Below are positions 38,369-47,072 of a stretch of 64,000 nt of DNA, piece by piece; the first letter of the stretch is position 1; each line of letters begins with the position of its first letter. The notes under the pieces are model-generated. The model did no database searches. It was not told the DNA's origin and was given only the letters and a program-made list of their open reading frames with translations. Position numbers and translations under genes: made by a program. The stretch lies in assembly GCF_014648635.1 (NCBI RefSeq), contig NZ_BMRM01000007.1, positions 310,001 to 374,000 of the forward strand, written 5' to 3'. The DNA is from Streptomyces cinerochromogenes (GTDB taxonomy: Bacteria > Actinomycetota > Actinomycetes > Streptomycetales > Streptomycetaceae).

Positions 38369-40753
38369 ATGCCGGCCAACGGCGCTCCTACGAAGATCAC
38401 GCAGGGCTACCGCACCAAGGGCGGCATCGGCGAGTCCACGCTCCGCCCGGACGGCACCCTCAAGGTCACCGGCGAGTTCGCGTACTCGTCCGACATGTGG
38501 CACGAGGACATGCTGTGGGGACAGATCCTGCGCTCCACCGTCGCCCACGCCGAGATCGTGTCGATCGACACCTCCGAGGCCCTCGCCCTGCCGGGCGTGT
38601 ACGCCGTCATGACGTACGACGACCTGCCCACCGAGGTGAAGAACTACGGCCTGGAGATCCAGGACACCCCGGTCCTCGCGCACGGCAAGGTACGCCACCA
38701 CGGCGAGCCCGTCGCGATCGTCGCCGCCGACCACCCGGAGACGGCCCGCCGCGCCGCCGCCAAGATCAAGGTCGACTACCGGGAGCTTCCGGTCGTCACC
38801 GACGAGAAGTCGGCGCTCGCGCCGGACGCGATCCTCGTCCACGAGGGCCGCGACGACCACCACTCCGGGCACGTCCCGCACCCCAACATCGTCCACCGCC
38901 AGCCGATCGTCCGCGGCAACGCGGACGAGGCCGCACGGCGCGCGGACGTCATCGTCAGGGGCGAGTACACCTTCGGCATGCAGGACCAGGCCTTCCTCGG
39001 CCCCGAGTCCGGCCTCGCCGTCCCCGAGGAGGACGGCGGCGTCCACCTCTACATCGCCACCCAGTGGCTCCACTCCGACCTGCGCCAGATCGCGCCCGTC
39101 CTCGGTCTGCCCGAGGAGAAGGTGCGCATGACGCTGGCCGGCGTCGGCGGCGCGTTCGGCGGCCGCGAGGACCTGTCGATGCAGATCCACGCCTGCCTGC
39201 TGGCGCTGCGCACCGGCAAGCCGGTGAAGATCGTCTACAACCGGTTCGAGTCCTTCTTCGGGCACGTCCACCGGCACCCGGCCAAGCTGTACTACGAGCA
39301 CGGCGCCACCAAGGACGGCAAGCTCACGCACATGAAGTGCCGGATCGTCCTGGACGGCGGCGCCTACGCCTCCGCCTCCCCGGCGGTCGTCGGCAACGCC
39401 TCCTCGCTGAGCGTCGGCCCGTACGTCGTCGACGACGTCGACATCGAGGCCATCGCCCTCTACACCAACAACCCGCCCTGCGGCGCCATGCGCGGCTTCG
39501 GCGCGGTCCAGGCGTGCTTCGCCTACGAGGCGCAGATGGACAAGCTGGCGAAGAAGCTGGGCATGGACCCGGTGGAGTTCCGGCAGCTGAACGCGATGGA
39601 GCAGGGCACGATCATGCCGACGGGCCAGCCCGTCGACTCGCCCGCCCCCGTCGCCGAACTCCTGCGCCGCGTCAAGGCGATGCCGCTGCCGCCCGAGCGC
39701 CAGTGGGAGTCCAGCGAGGGCGCCGACGTACGGCAGCTGCCCGGCGGTCTGTCCAACACCACGCACGGCGAGGGCGTCGTACGCGGTGTCGGCTACGCGG
39801 TCGGCATCAAGAACGTCGGCTTCTCCGAGGGCTTCGACGACTACTCCACCGCGAAGGTGCGCATGGAGGTCGTGGGCGGCGAGCCCGTGGCCACCGTGCA
39901 CACCGCGATGGCGGAGGTCGGCCAGGGCGGTGTCACCGTCCACGCCCAGATCGCCCGCACCGAGCTGGGCGTCACCCAGGTCACCATCCACCCGGCCGAC
40001 ACCCAGGTCGGTTCCGCCGGCTCCACTTCGGCCTCCCGGCAGACGTACGTCACCGGCGGCGCCGTGAAGAACGCCTGCGAGCTGGTCCGCGAGAAGGTCC
40101 TGGAGATCGGCCGGCGCAAGTTCGGCTCCTACCACCCGGCCTGGGCGACCGCCGAACTCCTGCTGGAGGGCGGCAAGGTCGTCACCGACGGCGGCGAGGT
40201 CCTCGCCGACCTGGCCGACGTCCTCGAGGGCGAGGCCGTGGAGGTCGAGGAGGAGTGGCGGCACCGGCCGACCGAGGCCTTCGACCTGCGCACCGGCCAG
40301 GGCAACGGACACGTCCAGTACTCCTTCGCCGCCCACCGCGCGGTGGTCGAGGTCGACACCGAACTCGGCCTGGTCAAGGTCATCGAACTGGCCTGCGCCC
40401 AGGACGTCGGCAAGGCGCTCAACCCCCTCTCCGTCATCGGCCAGATCCAGGGCGGCACCACCCAGGGCCTGGGCGTGGCCGTGATGGAGGAGATCATCGT
40501 CGACCCCAAGACGGCGAAGGTCCGGAACCCCTCCTTCACGGACTACCTGATCCCCACCATCCTCGACACGCCGACCATCCCGGTCGACGTGCTCGAACTC
40601 GCCGACGAGCACGCCCCGTACGGGCTGCGCGGCATCGGCGAGGCGCCGACCCTGTCGTCCACCCCGGCCGTCCTCGCGGCGATCCGGAACGCGACCGGGC
40701 TGGAGCTCAACCGCACTCCCGTACGGCCCGAGCACCTCACCGGCACCGCGTAA
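38369..40753 (+). CDS. Xanthine dehydrogenase, molybdopterin-binding catalytic subunit
   Basis: The product has 794 residues. The aldehyde oxidase a/b hammerhead domain is at about 20-140 (GEFAYSSDMW, LPGVYAVMTYDDL). The Mo-pterin domains show GVGGAFGGRED, the catalytic-site arginine strand PPCGAMRGFGAVQ, VGSAGSTSASRQT, and the C-terminal GIGEAPTLSSTPAV, whose Glu is the catalytic base. It hydroxylates hypoxanthine to xanthine and xanthine to urate. GTCTGACC links it to the iron-sulfur gene. A terminator-like hairpin lies 13 bp after its stop. Confidence 0.93.
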   Translation: MPANGAPTKITQGYRTKGGIGESTLRPDGTLKVTGEFAYSSDMWHEDMLWGQILRSTVAHAEIVSIDTSEALALPGVYAVMTYDDLPTEVKNYGLEIQDTPVLAHGKVRHHGEPVAIVAADHPETARRAAAKIKVDYRELPVVTDEKSALAPDAILVHEGRDDHHSGHVPHPNIVHRQPIVRGNADEAARRADVIVRGEYTFGMQDQAFLGPESGLAVPEEDGGVHLYIATQWLHSDLRQIAPVLGLPEEKVRMTLAGVGGAFGGREDLSMQIHACLLALRTGKPVKIVYNRFESFFGHVHRHPAKLYYEHGATKDGKLTHMKCRIVLDGGAYASASPAVVGNASSLSVGPYVVDDVDIEAIALYTNNPPCGAMRGFGAVQACFAYEAQMDKLAKKLGMDPVEFRQLNAMEQGTIMPTGQPVDSPAPVAELLRRVKAMPLPPERQWESSEGADVRQLPGGLSNTTHGEGVVRGVGYAVGIKNVGFSEGFDDYSTAKVRMEVVGGEPVATVHTAMAEVGQGGVTVHAQIARTELGVTQVTIHPADTQVGSAGSTSASRQTYVTGGAVKNACELVREKVLEIGRRKFGSYHPAWATAELLLEGGKVVTDGGEVLADLADVLEGEAVEVEEEWRHRPTEAFDLRTGQGNGHVQYSFAAHRAVVEVDTELGLVKVIELACAQDVGKALNPLSVIGQIQGGTTQGLGVAVMEEIIVDPKTAKVRNPSFTDYLIPTILDTPTIPVDVLELADEHAPYGLRGIGEAPTLSSTPAVLAAIRNATGLELNRTPVRPEHLTGTA

Positions 40754-40766
40754 CACCCCCACAGCT

Positions 40767-40813
40767 CTCCGGGCGGCGCAGGGAACGTCACACACTCCAC
40801 GCGCCGCCCGGAG
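40767..40813 (+). terminator. Hairpin after the xanthine dehydrogenase genes
   Basis: CTCCGGGCGGCGC (40767-40779) and GCGCCGCCCGGAG (40801-40813) are perfect 13-bp arms with a 21-base loop. It lies between the dehydrogenase operon and the permease gene and may reduce read-through, setting subunit and transporter levels separately. Confidence 0.7.
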
Positions 40814-40965
40814 GACCCCCTCTTTGAGTTCCGCTCCGCTCGCGGTCCTTGAAGTACCAGGAAATACGTTCGTCTCGGGCCGTCCCCCGGGTCGTCCATT
40901 CCCCAAATCCCGTACCCCACAGGGAAGTCGTACGGGTGCCCCTTTGAACCTTGGGAGATGGCACC

Positions 40966-42423
40966 ATGACCCAGCAGTCAGTGGAGCCCAGGACCGCAGC
41001 GGAGGACGCCGGCGAAGGCAGCCGCGTCCCGGCCGGACGGTCCTGGCTCGACCGGTACTTCCACATATCCAGAAGAGGATCCACGGTCGCGCGTGAGGTG
41101 CGCGGCGGCATCACCACCTTCATGGCGATGGCGTACATCCTCCTGCTCAACCCCCTCATCCTGTCCGGCAAGGACGCGGCGGGGGACACGCTCGGCCAGA
41201 AGGCGCTGATCACCGCGACCGCGTTCGCGGCGGCCTTCACCACGCTGCTGATGGGTTTCGTCGGCAAGGTGCCGCTCGCCCTCGCCGCCGGCCTCTCCGT
41301 CTCCGGCGTCCTGTCCTCGCAGGTCGCCCCCCACATGACCTGGCCGCAGGCCATGGGCATGTGCGTGATGTACGGCGTGGTCATCATGCTGCTGGTCGTC
41401 ACCGGCCTGCGTGAGATGATCATGAACGCGATCCCGCTCGCGCTCAAGCACGGGATCACCATGGGCATCGGCCTGTTCATCGCCCTGATCGGCTTCTACA
41501 AGGCCGGCTTCGTGCACCAGGGCAAGGCCACCCCGCTCAGCCTCGGCCCCGCCGGCGAGCTGGCCGGCTGGCCGGTGCTGCTCTTCGCCGGCACCCTGCT
41601 GCTGATCTTCATGCTGCAGGCCCGGAACATCCCCGGCGCCATCCTCATCGGCATCGTCTCGGGCACCGTCGTCGCCGCCGTCCTCAACGGGCTCGGTGTC
41701 ATCGGCGCCGGTCAGTGGGCCAACGGCGCCCCCGAGCTGCACGGCGGCGCGGTCTCGATGCCCGACTTCTCGCTCTTCGGCCACGTCGAGTTCGGCGGCT
41801 GGGGCAAGGTCGGCGCGATGACGATCGGCATGATCGTCTTCACCCTCGTGCTCGCCGGCTTCTTCGACGCGATGGCCACCATCATCGGCGTCGGCACCGA
41901 GGCCGACCTCGCCGACGACAAGGGCCGCATGCCCGGCCTGTCCAAGGCGCTGTTCATCGACGGCGCCGGCGGCGCGATCGGCGGCGTGGCGGGCGGCTCC
42001 GGCCAGACCGTGTTCATCGAGTCGGCGACCGGCGTCGGCGAAGGCGCCCGCACCGGCCTCGCCTCCGTCGTCACCGGCCTGTTCTTCGCGGCCTGCCTGT
42101 TCTTCACCCCGGTCACCGCGATCGTCCCGCAGGAGGTCGCCTCCGCCGCCCTGGTCGTCATCGGCGCGATGATGCTGATGAACGCCCGGCACGTGGACTG
42201 GGCCGACCGCGCGACCGCCATCCCGGTCTTCCTGACCGTCGTCCTGATGCCGTTCACGTACACCATCACCACCGGTGTCGCCGCGGGCGTCGTCTCCTAC
42301 GTCGCCATCAAGACGGCCCAGGGCAAGGCCCGCGAGATCGGCGCCTTCATGTGGGGACTGACGGTCGTCTTCCTGGTCTACTTCTCCCTCCATCCGATCG
42401 AGACCTGGCTGGGCGTCCACTAG
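40966..42423 (+). CDS. NCS2-family purine permease (AzgA-like)
   Basis: The 485-residue product starts at ATG 40966 behind GGGAGATGG. About 12-14 membrane helices are present. Signatures are GGITTFMAMAYILLLNP near the N-terminus, KHGITMGIGLFIALIGFY, FFDAMATIIGVGTEADL and GGVAGGSGQTVFIESATGVG, which fit the AzgA branch of NCS2 (hypoxanthine/guanine/adenine proton symporters). It supplies substrates to the xanthine dehydrogenase encoded just upstream. Confidence 0.92.
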   Translation: MTQQSVEPRTAAEDAGEGSRVPAGRSWLDRYFHISRRGSTVAREVRGGITTFMAMAYILLLNPLILSGKDAAGDTLGQKALITATAFAAAFTTLLMGFVGKVPLALAAGLSVSGVLSSQVAPHMTWPQAMGMCVMYGVVIMLLVVTGLREMIMNAIPLALKHGITMGIGLFIALIGFYKAGFVHQGKATPLSLGPAGELAGWPVLLFAGTLLLIFMLQARNIPGAILIGIVSGTVVAAVLNGLGVIGAGQWANGAPELHGGAVSMPDFSLFGHVEFGGWGKVGAMTIGMIVFTLVLAGFFDAMATIIGVGTEADLADDKGRMPGLSKALFIDGAGGAIGGVAGGSGQTVFIESATGVGEGARTGLASVVTGLFFAACLFFTPVTAIVPQEVASAALVVIGAMMLMNARHVDWADRATAIPVFLTVVLMPFTYTITTGVAAGVVSYVAIKTAQGKAREIGAFMWGLTVVFLVYFSLHPIETWLGVH

Positions 42424-42469
42424 CCGCTCGCCCGCCCGATCCCTCCAACCCGCTTAAGGAGACCGACAG

Positions 42470-43621
42470 ATGCTGGACATCGCCGAGGAGCTGAACCGGT
42501 GGGTCGAGCAGGGCCGTGACTTCGCCGTCGCCACCGTGGTGGCTGTCGGCGGCAGCGCCCCGCGCCAGCCCGGCGCCGCCCTCGCGGTGGACGCCGACGG
42601 CACGGCGATCGGCTCGGTCTCCGGCGGGTGCGTGGAGGGCGCCGTGTACGAGCTGTGCCGGCAGGCGCTGGAGGACGGCGAGACCGTCCTGGAGCGCTTC
42701 GGCTACAGCGACGAGGATGCCTTCGCCGTCGGCCTGACCTGTGGCGGCGTCATCGACATCCTCGTCACCCCGGTCCGGGCGGACGGTCCCGCCCGGCCGG
42801 TGTTCGCGGCCGCGCTGACCGCCGCCGCCCATGGGGAGCCGGCGGCGGTCGCGCGGATCGCCGAGGGCCCCGCCGAGCTGCGCGGCCGGGCCCTGCTGGT
42901 CCGTCCCGACGGCTCGTACGACGGCGGCTTCGGCGCCCACCCCGAGCTGGACCGCACGGTCGCGGCCGAGGCCGGTGCCTTCCTGGACGCGGGCCGCACC
43001 GGCACGCTGGAGATCGGCGAGCAGGGCTCGCGCTGCGGCGCCCCGCTCACCGTCCTGGTGGAGTCCTCCGTGCCCGCACCCCGGATGATCGTCTTCGGCG
43101 CGATCGACTTCGCGTCGGCGCTGGTCCGGATCGGCAGGTTCCTCGGCTACCACGTGACCGTGTGCGACGCCCGCCCGGTCTTCGCCACGCGGGCCCGCTT
43201 CCCCGAGGCCGACGAGATCGTGGTCGAGTGGCCCCACGAGTACCTGGAGCGCACCGAGGTCGACGGCCGGACCGTCCTGTGCGTCCTCACCCACGACGCC
43301 AAGTTCGACGTACCGCTGCTGAAGCTGGCGCTGCGGCTGCCGGTCGCCTACGTCGGCGCGATGGGCTCCCGCCGCACCCACCTGGACCGCAACGAGCGGC
43401 TCCGCGCGGTCGGCGTCACCGAACTGGAGCTGGCCCGCCTGCGTTCCCCGATCGGCCTGGACCTCGGCGCCCGCACCCCTGAGGAGACGGCCCTGTCCAT
43501 CGCGGCGGAGATCGTCGCGGGCCGCCGCGGCGGCAGCGGAGTCCCACTGACCGGCGCGCACACCCCCATCCACCACGACACGACGGCACCGTCGACGAGG
43601 CGGATCGGCTCGGTGGCCTGA
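42470..43621 (+). CDS. xdhC: XdhC/CoxI-family molybdenum cofactor maturation protein
   Basis: The 383-residue product starts at ATG 42470 with TAAGGAGA upstream. The XdhC N-terminal domain has VVAVGGSAPRQPGAALAV, SVSGGCVEGAVYE and GLTCGGVIDILV. The C-terminal Rossmann domain has MIVFGAIDFASALVRI and VAYVGAMGSRRTHLDR. XdhC proteins sulfurate and insert the molybdenum cofactor into xanthine dehydrogenase; they do not form part of the enzyme. It follows the permease by 46 bp in the same direction. Confidence 0.9.
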   Translation: MLDIAEELNRWVEQGRDFAVATVVAVGGSAPRQPGAALAVDADGTAIGSVSGGCVEGAVYELCRQALEDGETVLERFGYSDEDAFAVGLTCGGVIDILVTPVRADGPARPVFAAALTAAAHGEPAAVARIAEGPAELRGRALLVRPDGSYDGGFGAHPELDRTVAAEAGAFLDAGRTGTLEIGEQGSRCGAPLTVLVESSVPAPRMIVFGAIDFASALVRIGRFLGYHVTVCDARPVFATRARFPEADEIVVEWPHEYLERTEVDGRTVLCVLTHDAKFDVPLLKLALRLPVAYVGAMGSRRTHLDRNERLRAVGVTELELARLRSPIGLDLGARTPEETALSIAAEIVAGRRGGSGVPLTGAHTPIHHDTTAPSTRRIGSVA

Positions 43622-43737
43622 GAGGGCCGGGGGCGGGGAGCAGGGCGCGGCCGGGAGATCGGGCCGTGGCCGCGAGCGCGGGCCGTGGCCGGGAAAACGG
43701 TTTGCCCGGCGCCGCCGGCTCTCTGTTGCATGACGGC

Positions 43738-44376
43738 ATGGTGTCCCCCGACCGGCTGGCGGCCTTCTCCGCCCTGTCCTTCCTGCTCATCGTGGTGCCC
43801 GGCCCCAGCGTGCTGTTCGTGGTCGGGCGGGCCCTGGCCCACGGCCGCCGGGCCGCGCTGACCACCGTCGTCGGCAACACGCTCGGCGCGTACGTGCTCG
43901 TCGTGGCCGTGGCGCTCGGCATCGGCTCGGTCGTCGAGCGCTCGGTCCTCGTCTTCACCGCCCTGAAGCTCGCGGGCGCCGCGTACCTGGTGTACCTCGG
44001 CGTCAGGGCATGGCGGCAGCGGGGCTCGCTGCGGGCCGCGGTCGCGGAGTCCGGCCCGGCGCGCGGCGGCCTGCGCACGCTCGGGGAGGGGTTCGCGGTC
44101 GGCGTGGCCAACCCCAAGACGATGGTGTTCTTCGCCGCCGTACTGCCGCAGTTCGTGGACCGGGAGCAGGGACACGTCCCGGCCCAGATGCTGCTGCTCG
44201 GCCTCGTCTTCAACGCCGTCGCGGTGGTCTCCGACGGGGCGTGGGGCCTCGCCGCCTCCGCCGCCCGCGACTGGTTCGCCCGCTCACCCCGGCGTCTGTC
44301 GGCGGTCGGCGGCGCGGGCGGTCTGACGATGATCGGCCTGGGTGTCACGGTCGCGCTGACGGGCCGCAAGGACTGA
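43738..44376 (+). CDS. LysE/RhtB-family amino-acid exporter
   Basis: The 212-residue product has about six membrane helices: LAAFSALSFLLIVVPGPSVLF (first 20 or so residues), then GRRAALTTVVGNTLGAYVLV, LKLAGAAYLVYLGVRAWRQ, and the conserved GFAVGVANPKTMVFFAAVLP. This is the LysE/RhtB signature (PGP and NPKT motifs). The exporter probably removes amino acids or analogues. ATG 43738 is directly followed by a GTG at 43741, either of which may be used. Confidence 0.88.
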   Translation: MVSPDRLAAFSALSFLLIVVPGPSVLFVVGRALAHGRRAALTTVVGNTLGAYVLVVAVALGIGSVVERSVLVFTALKLAGAAYLVYLGVRAWRQRGSLRAAVAESGPARGGLRTLGEGFAVGVANPKTMVFFAAVLPQFVDREQGHVPAQMLLLGLVFNAVAVVSDGAWGLAASAARDWFARSPRRLSAVGGAGGLTMIGLGVTVALTGRKD

Positions 44377-44416
44377 CCCCGGGGCCGAAGGGCGGGCCGG
44401 GTCGGCCGCGGCCCCC

Positions 44417-44857
44417 TCACGCCCCGCTCAGCAGTCGGTTCACCGCGCGGCCGAACAGATGGCGGGACGCCGCTTCCAGGGCGCCGTCGAGGGCGGGGGG
44501 CAGCAGGCGGGGACGCAGGTGCTCGCGCCACAGGACGCGGGTGCGGCCGCCGGGGCCCGGGCGGACCTCGATCTCCGCCCAGCCGAGGACGACCCGGCCG
44601 CGTTTCTCCAGGCGGCACAGGCCGCCCTCGCCGGCGGTCGGGGGCCGCCAGACCGTCACCTCCATGACGTCGTCGAAGGCGAGCGGGCCGAAGCCCGTGC
44701 GGGCCACGAAGCGGGTGCCCTCCCGGGTCGGGCCGGGCGTGAGCACGCTGATCCGGGTCAGCGGGACCGCGCCGGCGTGGCGGGGCCAGTCCGTGAGCCG
44801 GCGCCACGCGACGTCGGGCGGGAGCGGGGTCGTACGTTCGAGGGAGAAGGTGGGCAC
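44417..44857 (-). CDS. SRPBCC-fold polyketide cyclase/dehydrase-like protein
   Basis: The 146-residue product starts at GTG 44857. The single domain (MPTFSLERTTPLPPDVAWRR, then WPRHAGAVPLTRISVL, VMEVTVWRPP, RTRVLWREHLRPRLLPP) has the strand/helix order of START-like SRPBCC proteins, which bind hydrophobic ligands in a cavity. TACGAT at 44864-44869 lies six bases before the start codon on the minus strand, a leaderless promoter geometry. The ligand is unknown. Confidence 0.8.
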   Translation of the reverse strand: MPTFSLERTTPLPPDVAWRRLTDWPRHAGAVPLTRISVLTPGPTREGTRFVARTGFGPLAFDDVMEVTVWRPPTAGEGGLCRLEKRGRVVLGWAEIEVRPGPGGRTRVLWREHLRPRLLPPALDGALEAASRHLFGRAVNRLLSGA

Positions 44858-45051
44858 GGCACGATCGTAGGCAACCCGCGCCCTCCACCTGCGCGTTCGT
44901 CCGCCGTGTCACCCGGTCCGCGTAGCAGGTGTCCGTGAGGGGACGTATCCTGAAACAGTCGGTGCGCCGGGGCGGCGCGACACGGTTCCCGCTTCTACCC
45001 TTCCTGCCATGTGCCGGGCAACCAGCCCGTCCCACGGGGGAGTTGATCGTC

Positions 45052-46065
45052 ATGCCGCTGAAGGACTACGGCGTTCTGATCGCCCGCGCCGTCGACATCC
45101 GGCGCGAGGGCGCGAGGAACACACCGCACTACCAGATCCATCTCACCGACGACCGGGGCACCCACTACCGCGCGGCGGTCAACGTGCTGTCGCAGGAGCA
45201 CCCCTCCGAGCTGCTCTACCTGGTCGCCGACGACTTCCGCCACCCGCTGACCGCCCGCCTGGAGGGCCTCCCCGGGGGGTGGAACACGCTGCCGCCCGGC
45301 CCCGGCGGCCCGAACCTCGACTTCGTGCGCGGCAACCTCTTCGACCCGGCCGGCATGCGCTCGCTCCCGGCGGACGCCGAAGGCCCCGACAACGACCTCG
45401 CCGACCTCCTCGACCACTACGTCAAGCGCGCGGTGGCCGACCCGGAGGCGCGGCTGTACCTCTTCGGCTCCCGCTTCGGCCCCGAACCGTCCGTCAAGGA
45501 CAAGGTGTTCGGATTCCTGCCCGGCAACGGCGTGCACGACGTCCACATGAACCAGGGCAACAGCCACCGGTTCCGGGGCGACGACGGCGTCTGGCAGGAC
45601 GGCGCCCTGCTGCTGCGCTTCCCCGGGCAGTCCCGCTGGGTCGGCATCTTCCTGGCCTTCCAGAGCCAGTCCTGGCACACCGACGACACCACCGGACACG
45701 CCCTGGAGGACGTCGACGGCAGCCGGCCCGCCCCCGGCCTGCAGCCCGTGCGGATCGTCGCGGCGCTGGTCAACCCGAGAGGAGCCGCCCCCGAGGCGGA
45801 GACCGTCACCCTCCTCAACGCCTCCCCGGAGCCCGTCGACCTGACCGGCTGGCGGATCGTCGGCCGCACCGGCCCGGGCTCGCCGGTCCCGGCCGCGGGC
45901 CCGCTCGCGCCCGGCGGCTGCCTCGCCGTCCCGCTCACCGCCGATGCCGCCCTCGGCAACCAGGGCGGTGAGATCTCGCTGCTCGACGCGGCCGGACTGA
46001 AGGTCCACGGCGTCTCCTACACCGCCGGACAGGCCGCCGACGCGGGCTGGACGGTGGTGTTCTGA
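45052..46065 (+). CDS. DUF2278 protein with C-terminal lamin-tail-like domain
   Basis: The 337-residue product starts at ATG 45052 with GGGGGAG upstream. Residues about 1-220 match DUF2278 (MPLKDYGVLIARAVDIRREG, HYQIHLTD, GVHDVHMNQGNSHRF, WVGIFLAFQSQSWHTDD). Residues about 240-337 form a beta-sandwich of lamin-tail (LTD) type (VTLLNASPEPVDLTGWRIVG, LAPGGCLAVPL, GGEISLLDAAG). There is no signal peptide. LTD domains often accompany nucleases and polymers; the role here is unknown. Confidence 0.82.
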   Translation: MPLKDYGVLIARAVDIRREGARNTPHYQIHLTDDRGTHYRAAVNVLSQEHPSELLYLVADDFRHPLTARLEGLPGGWNTLPPGPGGPNLDFVRGNLFDPAGMRSLPADAEGPDNDLADLLDHYVKRAVADPEARLYLFGSRFGPEPSVKDKVFGFLPGNGVHDVHMNQGNSHRFRGDDGVWQDGALLLRFPGQSRWVGIFLAFQSQSWHTDDTTGHALEDVDGSRPAPGLQPVRIVAALVNPRGAAPEAETVTLLNASPEPVDLTGWRIVGRTGPGSPVPAAGPLAPGGCLAVPLTADAALGNQGGEISLLDAAGLKVHGVSYTAGQAADAGWTVVF

Positions 46066-46081
46066 GCAGCCCCGCGGGGGG

Positions 46082-46936
46082 CTACGGGCGGTACACCTTC
46101 CCGGGCTCCGCCTTCCCGGGTGCCAGGAGCTGGGGGACCGTCACGAACACGTAGCCGCGCGCCTTCAGCGCGTCGATGATGCCGGGCACGGCCGGCACGG
46201 TCCCGGGATAGATGTCGTGCAGCAGGATGATCCCGTCCCGGGACGACTGGTCGAGGACGCGCTTGGTGATGAGCGCCGAGTCGTTGGTGGTGTAGTCCTT
46301 GGCGGTCACGCTCCACAGCACCTCCGCCAGCCCCAGCTCCTTGCAGATCTCGTGCACGTCGGCGTCCGTACGGCCCTGCGGCGGGCGCATCAGCGTCGGC
46401 TTGCGCCCGGTGAGCCGTTCGATCGCGTCGTTGGGCCGCTTCAGCTCCTCGCGTATCTGCGCGTCGGATATGCGGGTGAGGATCTTGTGGTCCCAGGTGT
46501 GGCTCGCGACCTCGTGGCCCTCCCTCGCCATCCGCTTGACCAGCTCCGGGTACTTCTCGATGTGCCGCTTGCCGAGCAGGAAGAAGGTCGCCGGGACCTT
46601 CTTCTCCTTCAGGATGTCGAGCAGCCGCGCCGAGTTCTCGCTGGGCCCCGCGTCGAAGGTGAGCGCGATGCACTTGGCCTCGCGGCAGTCGACGGTGCCG
46701 AACCGGGCCGGCGCCCCGTGCGCCCCCTTCGCCGCCTCGGCGCGGGCGGTGCTCGGTGCGGTCGTGTCGACCTCGGCGCAGCCGGTCAGCGTGAACGCCA
46801 GGCAGGCCGCTGCGGACGCGAGCGCCCAGCCACGCAACCTCCGGCCCGCTCCGCGCATCTTCCTGGTCGCCCGGCCCGGGCGGCTGGTGCGGGTCGCGTC
46901 GGTCGGCGTCGGGATCGTGTCGGTCGAAAGAGGCAT
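46082..46936 (-). CDS. Polysaccharide deacetylase lipoprotein (NodB homology, CE4)
   Basis: The 284-residue product starts at ATG 46936 (MPLSTDTIPT); the frame runs further upstream, but a -10 box TATAGT lies six bases before this ATG, giving a leaderless transcript. After a charged front comes a lipoprotein signal (WALASAAACLAFTLTGCAEV; lipobox LTGC). The NodB domain shows motif 1 TFDAGPSE, motif 2 HTWDH with the metal His, and motif 5 ILLHDIYPGTVP. Such enzymes remove acetyl groups from peptidoglycan or chitin-like polymers at the cell surface. A 25-bp palindrome sits at the promoter, so repression by an unlinked regulator is likely. Confidence 0.88.
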   Translation of the reverse strand: MPLSTDTIPTPTDATRTSRPGRATRKMRGAGRRLRGWALASAAACLAFTLTGCAEVDTTAPSTARAEAAKGAHGAPARFGTVDCREAKCIALTFDAGPSENSARLLDILKEKKVPATFFLLGKRHIEKYPELVKRMAREGHEVASHTWDHKILTRISDAQIREELKRPNDAIERLTGRKPTLMRPPQGRTDADVHEICKELGLAEVLWSVTAKDYTTNDSALITKRVLDQSSRDGIILLHDIYPGTVPAVPGIIDALKARGYVFVTVPQLLAPGKAEPGKVYRP

Positions 46937-46940
46937 GCCG

Positions 46941-46965
46941 GGACTATACACCGCGTGTATAGTCC
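46941..46965. promoter_or_regulatory. Perfect palindromic operator over the deacetylase promoter
   Basis: GGACTATACAC (46941-46951) and GTGTATAGTCC (46955-46965) are perfect 11-bp arms around CGC. The left arm includes the -10 box (TATAGT on the minus strand) of the deacetylase gene, whose ATG is only 5 bp away. A protein bound here would block RNA polymerase directly. The TATACAC half-site is typical of GntR- or TetR-class repressors. Confidence 0.8.
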
Positions 46966-47072
46966 ATGTGTTCGAGTCCCCTCGCCTCCCGCGGGCCCCC
47001 GCACCAGGCCCTCCGCAGCGACCTCGTGCACACCAGTAGTACCGGACGGGTACGGGGAGTAACCTCGGGACC

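Noticed and set aside
43730..43737. ATG at 43730 as start of the LysE-type exporter
   Set aside because: It is out of frame with the exporter; ATG 43738 or GTG 43741 are in frame.
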